Positions 35,367 through 50,300 are shown, counted from the first letter of the stretch. The stretch: DNA of 64,000 nt from Branchiostoma floridae (GCF_000003815.2 NC_049990.1:7974758-8038757); one strand, 5' to 3'. A program made the numbers and translations. The notes: a model not told the origin generated them from the letters alone.

Positions 35367-38300
35367 ATGGCTGATCAGCCAGGAGATGTGCCAGAGGCTC
35401 AGGAAGGAGCCAATGGTGTGACCAATGGAGTGGAGGGGGAACCTGTGGAGAACGGTGAGGACAAAAGGTCTTCAGGAGGGTCTCCAGGTAATGCACACAC
35501 TTTTCAGACTCAGTTTCTCTCGATGAGTAAACTGCAAAACCTGTATTTGCACCAACTATATCCATCCATGTGCATCCATTATCCATATTGCTGATTTTAA
35601 GTTCGATTGTGAGAAACTAAGTTTGTAGTTTGCAAGAAACTAAGTTTGTAGTTTCATATAAACTAATAAAGTCAAAGTTATGGAACAAATTCAAAACTGT
35701 TAAATGCAATTCTGAAATGATAGATCAATAAATCGTTGGAAATATTTTCTTGTAACAGTTGTAATATATGCATAAAATTATATTCCATTGACTGACCATA
35801 TAATTTTACATTCCAGAAAATGCCACAAATGGCGAGCTTGTTGTACAGAATGGAGAGATGGTGAACGGAGAGACCACAGATGTACCAGAGACAAAACCAC
35901 CTGTAGATATGGTAAGGCATATTACAAAACTACCTGTTCCTTTTTCTGTCTTTTTTTGCTCATTTAGTTATCTGTAGTTGTACCCATTCTTCTAACCTAC
36001 TATATGTGCTGCGCAGCAATGTCAAGGAAAGTACAGACTGTAACAATAACTCAACAAAGTCCATAGATAAAAAGCAAAATAATATTTTTTTTACAACTTT
36101 GTGTGTCTTGTTGTCACAGACATCCAGTTTCTTTTATTGCTCATAGGTTACTCATAACCGACCACCATCTAGTGAAAAGGAGGCCTACATAAAAAAAAAT
36201 GACATGAATGTCATGAGACCTTTTTGTATTATGTAATGCAATTTCACTTAAATGTTTTTCAATTCCAGAAAAAGCTGATCAAAGATAGAGTCATCCTTAG
36301 TGCCTTGAAACCTGACATGTGGACAGACGAGCATGATGGAATCATTGAGAGATGGTTCTCTGAGAGCCCCAGTCGGCTGTTGGTGGTGTACCATGACCCC
36401 CATTCTGGTCTGAACGTGACATATTCCACCCCTCATCACCCGCCTGAGGAACTCACATACTTCATAAGGTGAAAACTTACTTTTTTCATATGAAGCAAAA
36501 TATTGTTTTACCTTTCCTTTCCTTTTTTTTTTGTCAAAGCATCTTGAGATTTTTTTAAAGTATCTTGAGAATATTGCAAACCATCCTGAGATTTCTTTTT
36601 TACATCTCAAGATTTTGCACTAAATCTCAAAATATTTTGATCAAGATTTGGGGGTGGTGGTGACATGTAGTGCTACACATGCAATTTTTATTCACAAAAA
36701 TATCAGATATGTAAAGTACAGTTGACTCATTCCACACCCTCAGTATCTTTGCATCACAGTTGTTTCTCAGTAAGACATCTGCAGCCTCTAAGTTCCCTTT
36801 GACAACTTTTATTCAACCTGTAATTCAAGCTGTACACAATCAGAAGTAATAAATCAAAATGCTCTTCTCAGTCCAAAATTTATTACATTTTCCATCAAAT
36901 TTCATGTAATCATTTGTTTATGTCTTTCCCAGGCCTGAGGGTGTAGAGATCACAGCAGTAAACTTCCACAAGAAGGTCCAGTACGGGACGGTGAAGTCCC
37001 AGTACATAGAGAGCCTGCTGAGACTGATGACTGGTGTCTACGCACCCATCTTCTTTGAGAACAAGTCATGGCCTGACAGTATCCTTCCCATGATAATTTT
37101 ATACATTTAGCTTCTTCCAAACTTTCACCCAAAGGCATGTAATATTGGCTGTATGTTTCTCTGCTAGTGCAGTCAAAACTGTCCAGGAAGAAGTCACCAA
37201 TCAGGTGACTGATGAAATCTGGTCTATCTAGACAGGAGGTCATTAGAAATGGAGTGTTAAAACTTACATGTTCTTACTGTCGATGGGAAAAATTATCTAA
37301 GGGACCACTAAAAAGTGGTCACATTGGTCGGGGGATCCTTGTGTAGAGGTGATTACTTGCAGTTGTATGATTATATTGCAATCCATACATAGTATGGGAT
37401 TGCAATATATTGTTTTTCCTTGGTCTCTTCTTCTCCTGTCAAATCTTCAAATTGATTCAACTTTTTCATTTTTTGGCCAAATGAGCTGAAATTTGGCAGG
37501 GTGGTAGAAATACCAAATACCCCCAGACGTTTTTTTTCACTTTCTTGATAGAGGCCTTAAAATTTATGATATTTAGGGTTTTTGGTCATTTTTAGACAAA
37601 ATATGTATATTTTGGGCCCCTGTGCCCTGGTATTACAAGTTAATGACCCAAAATTTGGTACAGAGGTGCATTGGACATATCAGCACAGAAAATCATCAAC
37701 ACTTTCTTCATAGATCACTTCAAAAATTAGTTATTTTAGGGTTTTTGGCCATTTTTGACTAAAAATGTATATTTTTGGCTCCTATGCCCTTGTATTAAAA
37801 CCAAATGACCTGTAATTTGGTACGGAGGTGCATTGAACATATGCTCACAGGACCCCATTGACACTTTCTTCATAGATCACTTAAGAAATTAGTTATTTTG
37901 GGGTTTTCAGTCATTTTTGACTAAAAATGTATATTTTTGGCTTCTATGCCCTTGTATGTAAACCAAATGACCTGAAATTTGGTACAAAGGTAAATTGGAC
38001 ATATGACAACAGGACCCCATCAACACTTTCTTCATAGAGCACTTATAAAATGAGTTATTTGGGGATTTTTAGCCATTTTTAACTAAAAATGTATATTTTT
38101 GGCTCCTATGCCCTTATATTGAAACCAAATGACCTAAAATTCGGCATGAGAGTGTGTAGGACAAGTGCCCACAGTACTTCATTTTTCCTTTGAGCAAACA
38201 TAACTTCAAATTGTTGAATTTTGGGATTTTTTCAAGGATGAAGATGGATTGCAATATGCTGTATTTGCTCCTAAGCAAATGTCGGCCTTTCTAGTATTGA

Positions 38301-41300
38301 TATGTGTAATACTATGCCATTGTGGCAGCCTACAAGTCTTCAAAACATGTTATTGTTGTCAACATGTTGCTTAAAGTTAACAAAAAATCCATGAATAGAA
38401 GCTGATCAATGATAAGCTTATCAATTCATTAATCGTCTCCCTGCTAACAAATTCAAATTTGTTCCAAAATGTCAAGAATTACTTTAGCACACTAAAAGTT
38501 AAGATCTGTGAGATCTTGAAATGCCATGTGTCTGCCAAGTTTCCTTAACCAGCCTTCAGGTATCAAAAACGACTTCTCAGCTCAGCTCCACAAGTTCCTG
38601 GCCAACCTGACAGACACACGGTACAAGATGGAGGGCCACACTGTCCTGTACATTCCCAACGAGGGCACCAGCATTCCTCCTGAAGTAGCTGCTAAAGACA
38701 AGGAGTTGGTCTCAAGGCTGGAGAGTAAGTCTTTGGATGTTTTCTTGAAGTCTTCCCAAATCATTATCATAGTCCTTAAGACCTGAATCAAGGCTATATT
38801 ACTTGTTTTCTATATAAGATATTTGCAATCTAGCATGGAGTTGTCAGGGAGATTTCCCCAGTTGTTGTTGGTCTGTCATTGTCAACGATGACCATATTGT
38901 ACATTTTTTTACTAGTGTATATGCCGTATAGTTTGTCTTGCTTATCACAAGCAACAGAAGATTAGCTCTGCAGTGAGACAATCTGGTTCAAGATCATCAT
39001 AATAAATTTCACTACAAATATCACCCTGTTTTTTCCACAGCTGCTATGATCCACTGGACAAGGCAGATCAAGGAAGTCCTCAGTTCCCAGGACGCAATAG
39101 AGACAGCGGACAACGCTGGTCCCTTGGAAGAGATCGAGTTCTGGAAGTCTCGCTGTGACGACCTGTCCGGCCTGAGTGAGCAGCTGGACAAGCCGGGGGT
39201 GAAGAGAATACAGAGGATCTTAGAGCTGTCCAAGTCTTCTTACGTGGCACCTTTCCTCAAGATGGCAAGGATGATCCAGGTAGGTGGAGTCTTCAGGTAT
39301 TCCAGGTGCTTCTGAACATGCACCTGTAATAGATGGTACAGGTGTACAGTAGTGAATAGATGTGCAGTTACTGTAGATGAATAGATAAATCAAACTCTAC
39401 TGTATGTAACATGTTATGACCTTTCATGATATCGCATGCTGAACATTCTAACCATTTCATTTATAAAGCTTCAAGATTCTTCGCTTTCAGACAAAACAAT
39501 TGTCTCCATGAGAGCAATACATTTCTGCAAGCATAATTTTAACAAAACATCATAGTAATGAAATATTATTCGTTGACGCATGCTTACTTAAATGCTTAAA
39601 ACAAGTTGACCAGGAAGTGTTACACATGTGGCAATGGAACAGAAAATTACCAGGAGATTTTACAGAAGAATCAGTGGCACAAGTAGATTTACCACCCCAC
39701 CCCCCAAAAAAAGAATTCACACACGTCAACAATGACAAACAGTGACCAACTGTTGACCCAGATAAAAGAACTTGGCTCCTAGATTGTAACATTTCCACAT
39801 ATTTGCCCATAAAATGCAGGTGTAACAGGCCAGAATATACCCCTATCCATAGTGTACCTGGGTATATTCTTGCTGGGGTATATTCTGGCCTGCTACACAT
39901 GTTACTGCCCTTCCTGGTCTGTATTGCTTGCCCACTGTAGTAATGTACATGTAACCTCATTCACAGTCATCAGTAGGCAATATAGTCTAGTCCTTCATGC
40001 TTTGTAGTGTTGCATCATCCTAACATCAGTTTGCCCTGTTTGTTATAGGTTGGAGATTCTGAAGTAGTAAGTAAAAAGTACCTCAGTCTGTTTTCACATC
40101 ACTGTGGAATGAAGGAATCCTGATCTCTCACTCTTCCTTACTAATCAGAATGGAGAAAGGCATTTGGCACTTCTTATGTCTTATATTTATTGGATTTTAA
40201 GGTAATATTGGAATGAGCTACAGTTACAATACCATCTCACACACGAGAAAAATAACAGAAAAGGTCTGGTACATTCTTGCACACTTAAAAACAACTGTTA
40301 CATAACACATCTCTTCCAAAAGCCTGCATCACACAGCAGATTTTTAGGCATCTGACTATTTCTAGAGTTCACAGGACATTGATTCCCATCCAATGATGAA
40401 GTTTGGGTAGATTTTCAGGTGAAAGGTACACACCACTCTCTGTCTGGCCAGTTTACATTTTGGCAACCTTCTGGCTAGCTGTAACTTCAGCCAAAGATTG
40501 TTATCAGTGTGATGCAGGCTCGTGCACCTAATAGGTATCCTGGGACCACAGGCACTCTTTGCATGTTGTTGCAAGTCACACACAGTTCTGACAGTTGCTT
40601 GAAAGATTGTTGATTTTGTTGTTAAACGTCACCTTTCTTCCACAGGACGGCTCGGCGCAGGCCCAGAGTAACCTGAAGTTCCTGTCATCGCTTAAAGAGC
40701 CGTGTCAGGCGTTGGACGAGGCCTCCCCCAAGGACATCCCTGCCATGTTACCCAAGATCCTTAGCATCATCCGCATGATCTGGTCCAACTCTGAGTTCTA
40801 CAACACACGGGAGAGACTCACGGGGCTCTTCAGGAAGGTCAGGATTTCTTATAGTTTTGTAGCTACTTTTTGTCATCTGTTTTTGGTACCAAAATTGTGC
40901 TTTTTTTTGGCAACACTGTAGCCTCTTTCACTCCAGATTGGATGAAAATATCTGAAGATCAAAGAATCAAATTGGTGCAATGTCATGAGACTATTATCTA
41001 CCAAAAGATGCAGTTTTCCATGAAGAAAAAACACAACTCTAAAGTAACGGCTCTCGAGTTATTTGGCACCAAATGTCATTTGGAAGGCATTTCAGCACTA
41101 AGGACAGCATGCTCTATATAATGATTCCTCATCAATGTGTGGATGTTTCAGTACCGTTCCATGCTCTATGTGCCTGTGTTCTACTGCATGGCCTCCTGGA
41201 TGGTTTGAGATCTAGAACCATTTTTTTAAACTGCCAATAAAGTTTGCATTCCCAACTTTGCAATTGGCTTGCGATACTTGGGATCTTGAATTGAATGTTG

Positions 41301-44300
41301 AAAAGTTTAGAAAATGCGAGGTTTGATAGAAAAATATAGTGATTTGTATTTGATACAATTGTTTAACACTGGGTAAACATTCATTTGATTTGTTTCTCAC
41401 CTCAGATGAGTAATGAGATTATCCGGAGGTGCTGCAAGGAGATCTCCTTGGAGAGGATTTTTGATGGTTACATCAAGTCCAGCATGCAGAGTCTACATGA
41501 GAGCATCCAGTGCTGCATCTCATGGAAGGAGACGTACCAAAGGGTAGGGCAACTTCAGCATTTCTAATAAGATCAGTGAACTGTCATTAAACATAAAGCT
41601 CCCTAGTCATACATCGGATAACCTTAGTTTAAGCAACACTTTGAGTTACGTCGTTGAAGGTTAGACATCCAGGTAGTAAGATACGCCAAAAAAGCAGTTA
41701 CATTGTACATCTAGGTAATGAATTATGCGCAAAAAGTAGTTACTCAAGCAACAGGATTTGATTTTGGAAGTGGTCAGATGTTTCAGCCAGTCAGCCGGTG
41801 TCTTTCATCAGTGACACTACTGACACTTTGAGTTTGATAGTATAAAACTTCAAACTTTAAATTGCTACTGCCCTAAGTTCCCACTCTTCACTGTATGCTT
41901 CTGAAGATCAATTGTTGTGCTGAAGGGCACATAACCATGAGTCACCTGATACTTGAGCTATAAAATGTAGTAAGATACAAGATACAAACAGATTGCCATG
42001 ATAGCATCGATTGCCTATTTCTATTTTCAATCAGGAGTCTTTTATTGCTGTCATCACTGAAAACTTCATTGGATGGAGACTGGGAAAGTTTGGATGTCCT
42101 TTTATTGACAAAATCATTTTAATAAATATGTTTTCCACATTTTTAAAAAAACACTCTTTTGTTTCAGACGGCAAGAGTCCATCACAGATTCAGCCCCCAA
42201 GGCTGGGTACTGGACCAGACGAGCATCTTTGCACAAGTCGATGCCTTTGTCCAGAGATGTAAGGACCTGCTGGAGGTATGTACTCAAGGTTTTGATGAAT
42301 TACCCTCTAGTGAACAACTTTGCATTGTGCCTCACAAACTCTTCTAAGGTATAGTTTTCCAGGTATTTTTAGACTGTGGATGACGAATGAACGCAAGAAT
42401 GAAAGACCTTTTTCGTATGTCTTAACTCTTACAAGCTAATGCACAATGATATAAGAATTGAATGTATTTGATCAGTACATTGTTAGGCAAGCCAATGTGA
42501 AGGTTAACATCTTGTAGTTGCTTCCAAATGTTACCTTTATATATTTATATCGTTTTTTTCTCTCCTTAGGTGTGTGAGTGCCAGATGCACTTTGCCCGCT
42601 GGGAGGACGGAACCAAGACGCCGTTGCCGCACTTTGCCGGACACCGTGGGCCCGAGGTCGCACGCAGTCTCCTCGAGATCGAGGCCTCGTTCGAGAGAAA
42701 CTTGCAGATCCTTAAAGATGTCAAGAAAACTATTCTTGATGTCAAGGCGACATCATGGCATGATGACTATAACAAGTGAGTTACAGCATGAAATTGTTTT
42801 TGTTGGTCAACATAATCAACATAATGTACACAATGTACAAGCATTGGCAAGTGCTGTGGCATACTATAGCAAACAAAAAATGATAGACTCTTACATCTAG
42901 CAAAAAGTTACATTTTGTATATTATTAAGTGGCATAGTTATAATTTACACAATCTTTTGCAGAACCTTATATCCTGGTTGAATATACATGTATGATTCAT
43001 TAGATATATTCTTTAATATACAGATATTTTTGTAGTTTTAAGGTTGTGCAATTTAACAAGCTGAATTTCCCTACAGATTCCGTGCAGGGGTGAAGGATCT
43101 AGAGGTCATGATGCAGAATGTCATCTCATCAGCCTTCGAGACCATCAGCACAGTGCAGGCTGGTGTGGAACTGCTAGATGCCTTTGCGCATCTCAACAGC
43201 AGAGAGGTTTGTCAATATTACTAGTAGAAATGGGTTGAGCTGATTCAATGATTCAGCTGATTGTCAGGTGTCCATAACTTCTGGTGGTAGTGGTTGCGAT
43301 AGACATGCCATCATCTTTGACATGTGTCTATGGGGACTGAAAATTTTGGGCTAACTGAAAGTGGTCGTATTGAGACCAAGTTTGACTGTGGAAATTTGGT
43401 AGAAATTAATTATAAATTCTACTCTACTTATCTCTTTTTTCTATTGGACCAGTAAGCTCCAAAACATGCAAAAGGTTGCGAATATAATCTGTTCTAATGG
43501 GTTCAAAATCCGGTCCACTGATTTTTATCAGGTCCGTTTTTTTAAGGACCAGCCCAACAAGATAAAATGGTTTTGTACTAGCCCCTACATACTAGCTTTC
43601 CTCACAGCTGGACAACAGTTTATGTCAAATTTTTCTTGAGCGACAAGAAGACAAGGAGATCCTTATACTTTAGAAAGGCCCTCTTTTTTTGCTGTCAAAT
43701 TTTCTTCACATTGACTAATTTTCTTTGTTGCTGCTCAGGCTGTCCGCAGAACTATTGACAAGAAGACGGTGGAGATCCCTGTGAAATAGAAATACCCTTA
43801 TTTTTGTGGAGTTATACCCTTATTCTTCAAAATGACTTATTTTCTTTTTTTGCTGCTCAGGCCGTCCGCAGAACGATTGACAAGAAGACGGTGGAGATCT
43901 GGGGTCTGTTTAACGAGGAGCTGAACATGGTGAAGAAGGAGATGTCCAAGTCCAAGTCCGTGGAGCTGCCACCCATGCACCCCAAGTTTGCAGGGGCGTC
44001 CCACTGGGCACGGGCGCTCAAGAGGAGGATAGACGCACCCATGCAGGTCAGTACAACAAGTAACACTTAGCCACAAAGTAAAAGACAAATAGTAAAAGCA
44101 GCCAACCTCAAAATGAGGTTGGGATGCTTTTTCAAGTTTCTTTTTTACAACTAGGATCTATGTACAGTCAGCAGCAGACGTTTCGGTGACCATCTGTCAC
44201 CTTCTGCAGGGCAATTCTGATAGACAGTCACCAAAACATTGTCTTAAGTAGATAATTATACATTTTGTAACAGTGGGGTTCAAGCGCCTCCAACTGACCA

Positions 44301-47300
44301 GGCTAGTGGGTTCAGACCTTTTGGTTTTGCCGGTATTGGTATTGGTTTGCAAACTGGCAGGCCCGGGTTCGAACCCTGGGAGCCAGGGGACAGTTTCTAC
44401 TCACCTCTCTAGTGTTTCACATTTGCATTGTAGACCCTGGTTGTTGATAAAAAGCCTTGTTATCCAGGGGGTTTTCAACTAGGTAATATTTTTCACAGAT
44501 ACATGATGTAATCCATCATGAACTCTTGCATCTCTTCTTACCCATCAGACATTGGGCAAGGCCTTCTTCCTCCCGAAGACCGGTTCTGGTGCAGAGGCGA
44601 GCACACAGTACCAGCAGCTGGCCCAGGCGCTGGACGAGTTCATCAGGAAGATGTTTAACGAGTGGACGGGGACTGTGGAGAGGGACCTGGGCAAGAGACT
44701 GGAGATCCCCCTCATGTGCCGCAGCCAGGAGAAACAGGGCATGCTGGACATCAACTTCGACAAGTAAGTTGTTTCAGAGTATTACTGTCTCCAGAACCCA
44801 TCTCTCTATCCAGGGATCATGGAAACTTGCTTGCTGGGAAAACTTCACCCCATTCATCCAAAAAATGTGAACTTCATGACATAAGATTGATGAAAATTTC
44901 CTATTTCAGTTTTAAGTAATCTTAATCTTAATAATCTTAAGGATTGACAAAATTTACGACAGGGACAGCTATTTGAGGATGCGCAACACAGAAGATATGA
45001 CTTGTCTCCAAACTTATTCTCAGTTACAGATTAAAGATGCTAGATGCTATCTGAAACCTATGACTATTCATAGAATATCTCCAGTTGCCTACTTGATATA
45101 CTGCTTATTAACAGACTTTCACTCTCTGGTAAGGTCCCTCCTGAAGCTGTTTAACGAGATCCACCATTGGGAGCAGCTGATGTTTGAGATCCCCCACTAC
45201 GCACATGAAGTGTACATGAAGAAGGAAGACCTGCGGGGGCTGAGGGAACATGTGCTGCTGGTGGTCAGGGACTACAACAGGTAACACTTAGGCCATAGTC
45301 TTTCATATGTTGTCTTCAGTTTCATCAGAGATGCATGTGAAGAAGAAGATTACCTTAATCCTAACTTCCCAGGTTAATCTTGCAAATGCGTGCTAGCAAT
45401 CCATAGTTGATATCATAATCTTATGGTACATTTCATCACAATGTGTGTACTTACCCTTGATTTGGCAAGGAACTGATGTCACATTGAAGAGAAGTAGGGC
45501 ATGTTGATATGAAAGTCTGTATTGTACAACAACAAATTTTAACAACAAATTTTAAAGAAATTTGCTTGCTAGAAAGCAAAGCCATTACTAAATGAGTCAG
45601 AAATGTCAAAACATTTTCACGTAAGGGCTTGCAAGTTGAATGAGCCATATGATGTCATCTACTACATAAAAAGGAATCTTTTTATTAACAGTCCATTTCA
45701 CAAAGGCAGGTTATCTGATTGCAACCATATTTTTTTTGACTGTCCAGAATCATTGCTGCCCTGTCGACGGAGGAGAGAGGGTTGTTCCGTGAGAGAATCC
45801 GTTTCTTGGACAAGAAGATCCACCCCGGCCTGACCAAGCTGACCTGGGCCTCCAAGGGCATCTCGGACTTCTTTGTACAGGAGTGCCGCACGCACGCTGG
45901 CAAGGTCAGATGAGCTAATAACCTTGACTCCTGTTGATCTGCCAGCTTTGTTATTTGTTTCAGCTCTGCTTGCAAAGAAGTGATTGAACATAAACATTTG
46001 AAAACATCTTACTAATTCTTAGAAAGTTGTCACTACATTCCAGCATTGAATGATAGTAATCGTAAGATTAATATATTTCATACAATGTAATGAACCAACT
46101 GCAGCTATGCTGTTAAGTATGTGCATGACTGTTTGTCATTTTGTTTGAGTGTGTCACATCTACTCTTATTTGGATTATCCTCATTTGTACATTGTACCAA
46201 AGCTAAATAATTGTTCCAAAACCAGTCATCCTGTTGAAGAAAGGCTGAAGGTTTAGCCAAAGACTTGCTCCACCTCTGACCCTTCATAGAACAAAAAAAT
46301 CAGCACCTTTTGATGAAGTATTATGCTGATAACAGCCAGAAAAACTATATTTTGCTAAAGAAACCCTCCTGACAATATACACACTGTACACTGTATCTCC
46401 AGGTCCAGGCCATTGTTGATGACTACAAGGCAGTATTATGCTGATACTAGACAGAAAGGTTGAATGAAAATCTATTCTTTGCTAAACAAAGTCTCCTAAC
46501 ATTATATACACTGTATCTCCAGGTCCAGGCCATCGTTGATGACTACAAGGCAGCCAACCTGACCATCTCCAGGAACTGTGTGCGTATCAGTGAGATGCTG
46601 CTGGTGAAGATAGACGGGAAGAGGGTGTACGAGGACCTCGCCTTCGAGGATGACCAGGTTTGTTTGCTTGTTTGTTTATTAAGGAATCTCCATTAGTGTC
46701 GACATACAACTACTACTCTTCCTGGAGTCCTCTTCCATAAAATACTGTAACAGTGGGGGGTAAGTAGCGCCAAACAACCATGCCAATTGGCTGGTCAGCC
46801 TTTTGTAACGTAGTTGTTAGAGCATACTGGGTTTGTGATCTGCTGGGCCCGGTTCGATCCTGATCAGTGTTGGTATGTTGTTTCTTTCTGTTTCTACTCC
46901 TTTCTTACAACACAATAAATCATAACTACTATTTGCAAAATGTTGAATGTCATACTAGCACTTATCACCTACTACTGTAAATGTATTTAAGTTCGCGGGG
47001 ATTTAATCGCTGTAGCAGGAAAAAGGACTTTTTGCGGCTGATTTAAGTTTGCGGTAACACCATAGACTGCAATCTAATATCATAATAGAAAAATGTTCCA
47101 GGTGGTTTTAAATTCGCGGTGAAGTGGTCACCGCAAAAAGCTCGAACATTAATCCACCGTGAACATTTCTGCATTTACAGTATTCATAATAACAATTACA
47201 TTTTGACATAACCTGAATCATCATTTGCTGCGTTTCTGATGGTAAATAACAGAATTAACTCAATCAACCAGGTGCGGCACCGAGGGAACCAGCAGCAGCG

Positions 47301-50300
47301 GCTGCAGTCCATCCACGATGAGATTGTACAGATCATGAGGAAAACTTACGAGGTGTTCAGGACTGACGGTGCTGAGGTAAGAACATTCTTTTTTTTTAAC
47401 AATTAGCCACAGAATAGTACTCAGGTATGCTAGTTTGATTACACATTGTGGCCCCTTGTGGCTAGGTAGCCTGAAATCTAGAGGTTTTTGGTTCAAATCT
47501 CTAGCACATCCCATTGTTACGACCTGTAGCTTAGACCAGGAATGTCCTCTTTAATGGAGCATTAATCGGATCATGATCATACCTCAATCATCTCAAAGAT
47601 TCCACCAAACCTATATCACATCAATTTTGCTGCTTGTGGTTCTAACCAGTCTAATTTTATCAAACACTAAAACAGTATGTCACTGTTAAATCTTGAGTTG
47701 AAAATCAAGCTTTTACTTCCCTTTTCCCCACAGGTGCAGAACCACTGGTACCGCTACACAGAGAAGATGGACCGGATGGTGGAGGAAGCTTTCCGCCTGA
47801 ACGTGAAGTGGTCGCTACAGGAACTCTCCCGCGCCATCAATGGGGACGGGAAAACCACACCCAACCCGCTCTTCAGGGTCAAGGTCGTGCTAGAGGGAGA
47901 CAAGGTCAGACTCATTATCTTCATTTTCACATTTTTTAATCTAATGTGTTTTGTAAGGGAATTCATAGACATACATGTAAATGGACTATTGGTTGATCTA
48001 TTCACATGACTAGGGCTGGGTATCGGTACAGCGTACCGGTACAAAACCGGTTTTTCTTATTGGACCGGTCCAGAAAAACCGGACCTGAAAAAATTAGGTG
48101 GGCCGGATGTTGGACCGATTAGAAAATTAACATAATTTATTTTATCAGGCATTCACACGTTTTGGCGCTTGCAGTTGGAAGAAAATGACAAGAGTGAAGT
48201 AGAGTAGAGTTTATAGTAATTTCTACCAAGGTTTACAGTCAATCGTACAGGTGCAGTTAGTGTTGTAGGATTTTAAAACGCCAGTGTAAGTCTAATACTC
48301 CGCCAAACAGATTTCTTTGTAGTGAAATGGACAATTGGTATGAGTCATACTGAATCATCAGGTCCAGGTTCAGGTCCGGACCTGGTCCTGATCCTTTGGA
48401 CCTGAACCGGACCTGGACCTGAATTTTCTGTACCGGTACCCAGCCCTACACATGACAATGTGATGTTATTGTCTCTGATAGTGATAACTTGCATGTTTGC
48501 ATGCTAATATCTTCTGCATGTTCTGCTGTTTCTATTTGCCTCCAAACCAGACCTCTCGCTATCGGAAACTCTATGTAAGTCATGTCATTGCCACAATAGA
48601 AGTACTTATAAGGTTGCATAACGGTACAGACATTTAGATTAAAATGATGAAAATAATAGCATGTTAGGCCTCCCTAGTTAAGGTGGGTTCACACTTGAAA
48701 ATATACGCACATGTGAACTTCCCTTTGGGACTTGAAGAAAACAGACTCAGTGGACAGGTCACTTAAGACGTGATTCTTAACACTTGGATCAATGGGATAT
48801 GTATGGCCAGGTGGTCTGTTGTTACTGTAATACACAGAGGTGGTCACTGTTTTTTTCTGTAATTGGAAACACTTTCGAAGTTACAAATGTAACACTTTAC
48901 TTTAATGTGATTTACCAGCACTGCCTAGTGTATAAAAACATTGCCAATGATGTTAACATTTTTGTTGTCACATTTTGGGATATAACAGTACTGAAAATAG
49001 ATTGAAGTCTTAGACATACAATATATTTTGAAGGACACCATTTCTGTATTGTACTAAATGAAGCTAATATTGAGCTCGGACATATTGCTGTTTCCTTAGG
49101 TTGAGTTCTCACCGACACTGAAGAAGCTTGCCAGCATTGTGAACAACGTCAGCACCCAGCTGTCCCAGTCTGTGGCCATCATCAAGAGGTTACCTGATGT
49201 CCTCACCAGAAGGAGGTCACAGAAAGATGTAAGTCCGGTCGTTCTTTGGAAGCAAGAAGTCAATGTATACTTGAACAGTAGCAGTTAGATTGTGGAAAAG
49301 GCCAGGCTTGATTTTAAGTAGATTGTGACTCAATGAAACTAGAAGCTCACTTGATAGATGAGAAGACTTTATAGGTTCAACTTTTTCTAATTATTCCAAT
49401 TTTTCTGTCAAGTGTTATTTTAGGTCGAAACTGGAAGCTCTAGGATATTACAGCTACATATTGTTTACTCAAAGGCAGGAACCTATCAGAGGCACATTGC
49501 ATAAAGTACATGTATAAGTGGTGGTATGACAGCATTGCACTACTAGCTAATTGAAACAGTATCGTGCTTCACCTCAACTGAGGAGAGGGAAAAGAAGATT
49601 AAACATCTACTAACTGTTTTCAAAATCAAATTCAGTTACATGAGTAACTGCTATTTGGCTATCCTATTGCCTGGATGTCTAACTTTCATCGCTGTAGAAA
49701 AGAAGATTTATGGAACATGTTTTCTGTATTTCTACAGCCCATATATCAGATCATTGAAAGAGATGATGACACTAAGAAGATCCAGGGCAGCATCAGTTCT
49801 GGCATGCAGGCAAACGCACAGCACTTACAGCAGTACCTACAGACATGGGATGGGTGAGTAGGTACTTTATACAGGCAAACGCACAACACTTACAGCAGTA
49901 CCTGCAGACATGGGATGGGTGAGTAGGTACTTTATACAGGCAAACGCACAACACTTACAGCAGTACCTGCAGACATGGGATGGGTATGTACTTCATGCAA
50001 GCTTGTCATATGACATTATTTGTGCCATGTTGGATTACAGTGTATGTCCTTTAAAACACCAACATGCTGCTGCGATGATCCAGTTACTGGCCAACACAGT
50101 CACTGAGGGATTCAAGTTGCAACTGACATTAATGAAATGCTTCTATTGTAATTTTGTATCAGTGAAGAATATGACATGGCCATCCTTCTATGGTTGGAGG
50201 TTTATTTTATTTTACCCAGATTGAAATGCTTTATTCCCACTTTTTGAATGAAAACATTGCAAGTATTTGTTGAGGTAAAAAATATGTCATCATGTTTGCT

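Noticed and set aside
40047..40071. Possible extra DNAH2 micro-exon (ATAG/GTTGGAGATTCTGAAGTA/GTAAG)
   Set aside because: The flanking exons already join in phase to give the conserved [13 protein letters not shown] weak acceptor alone is not enough.
43739..43790. Mutually exclusive alternative exon of DNAH2
   Set aside because: The copy reaches a stop within 13-17 codons and has no donor, so it is a partial duplicate.
44270..46885. Functional tRNA genes suggested by B-box matches
   Set aside because: No complete cloverleaf with an acceptor stem can be drawn. The shared AACAGTGGGG start points to SINEs.
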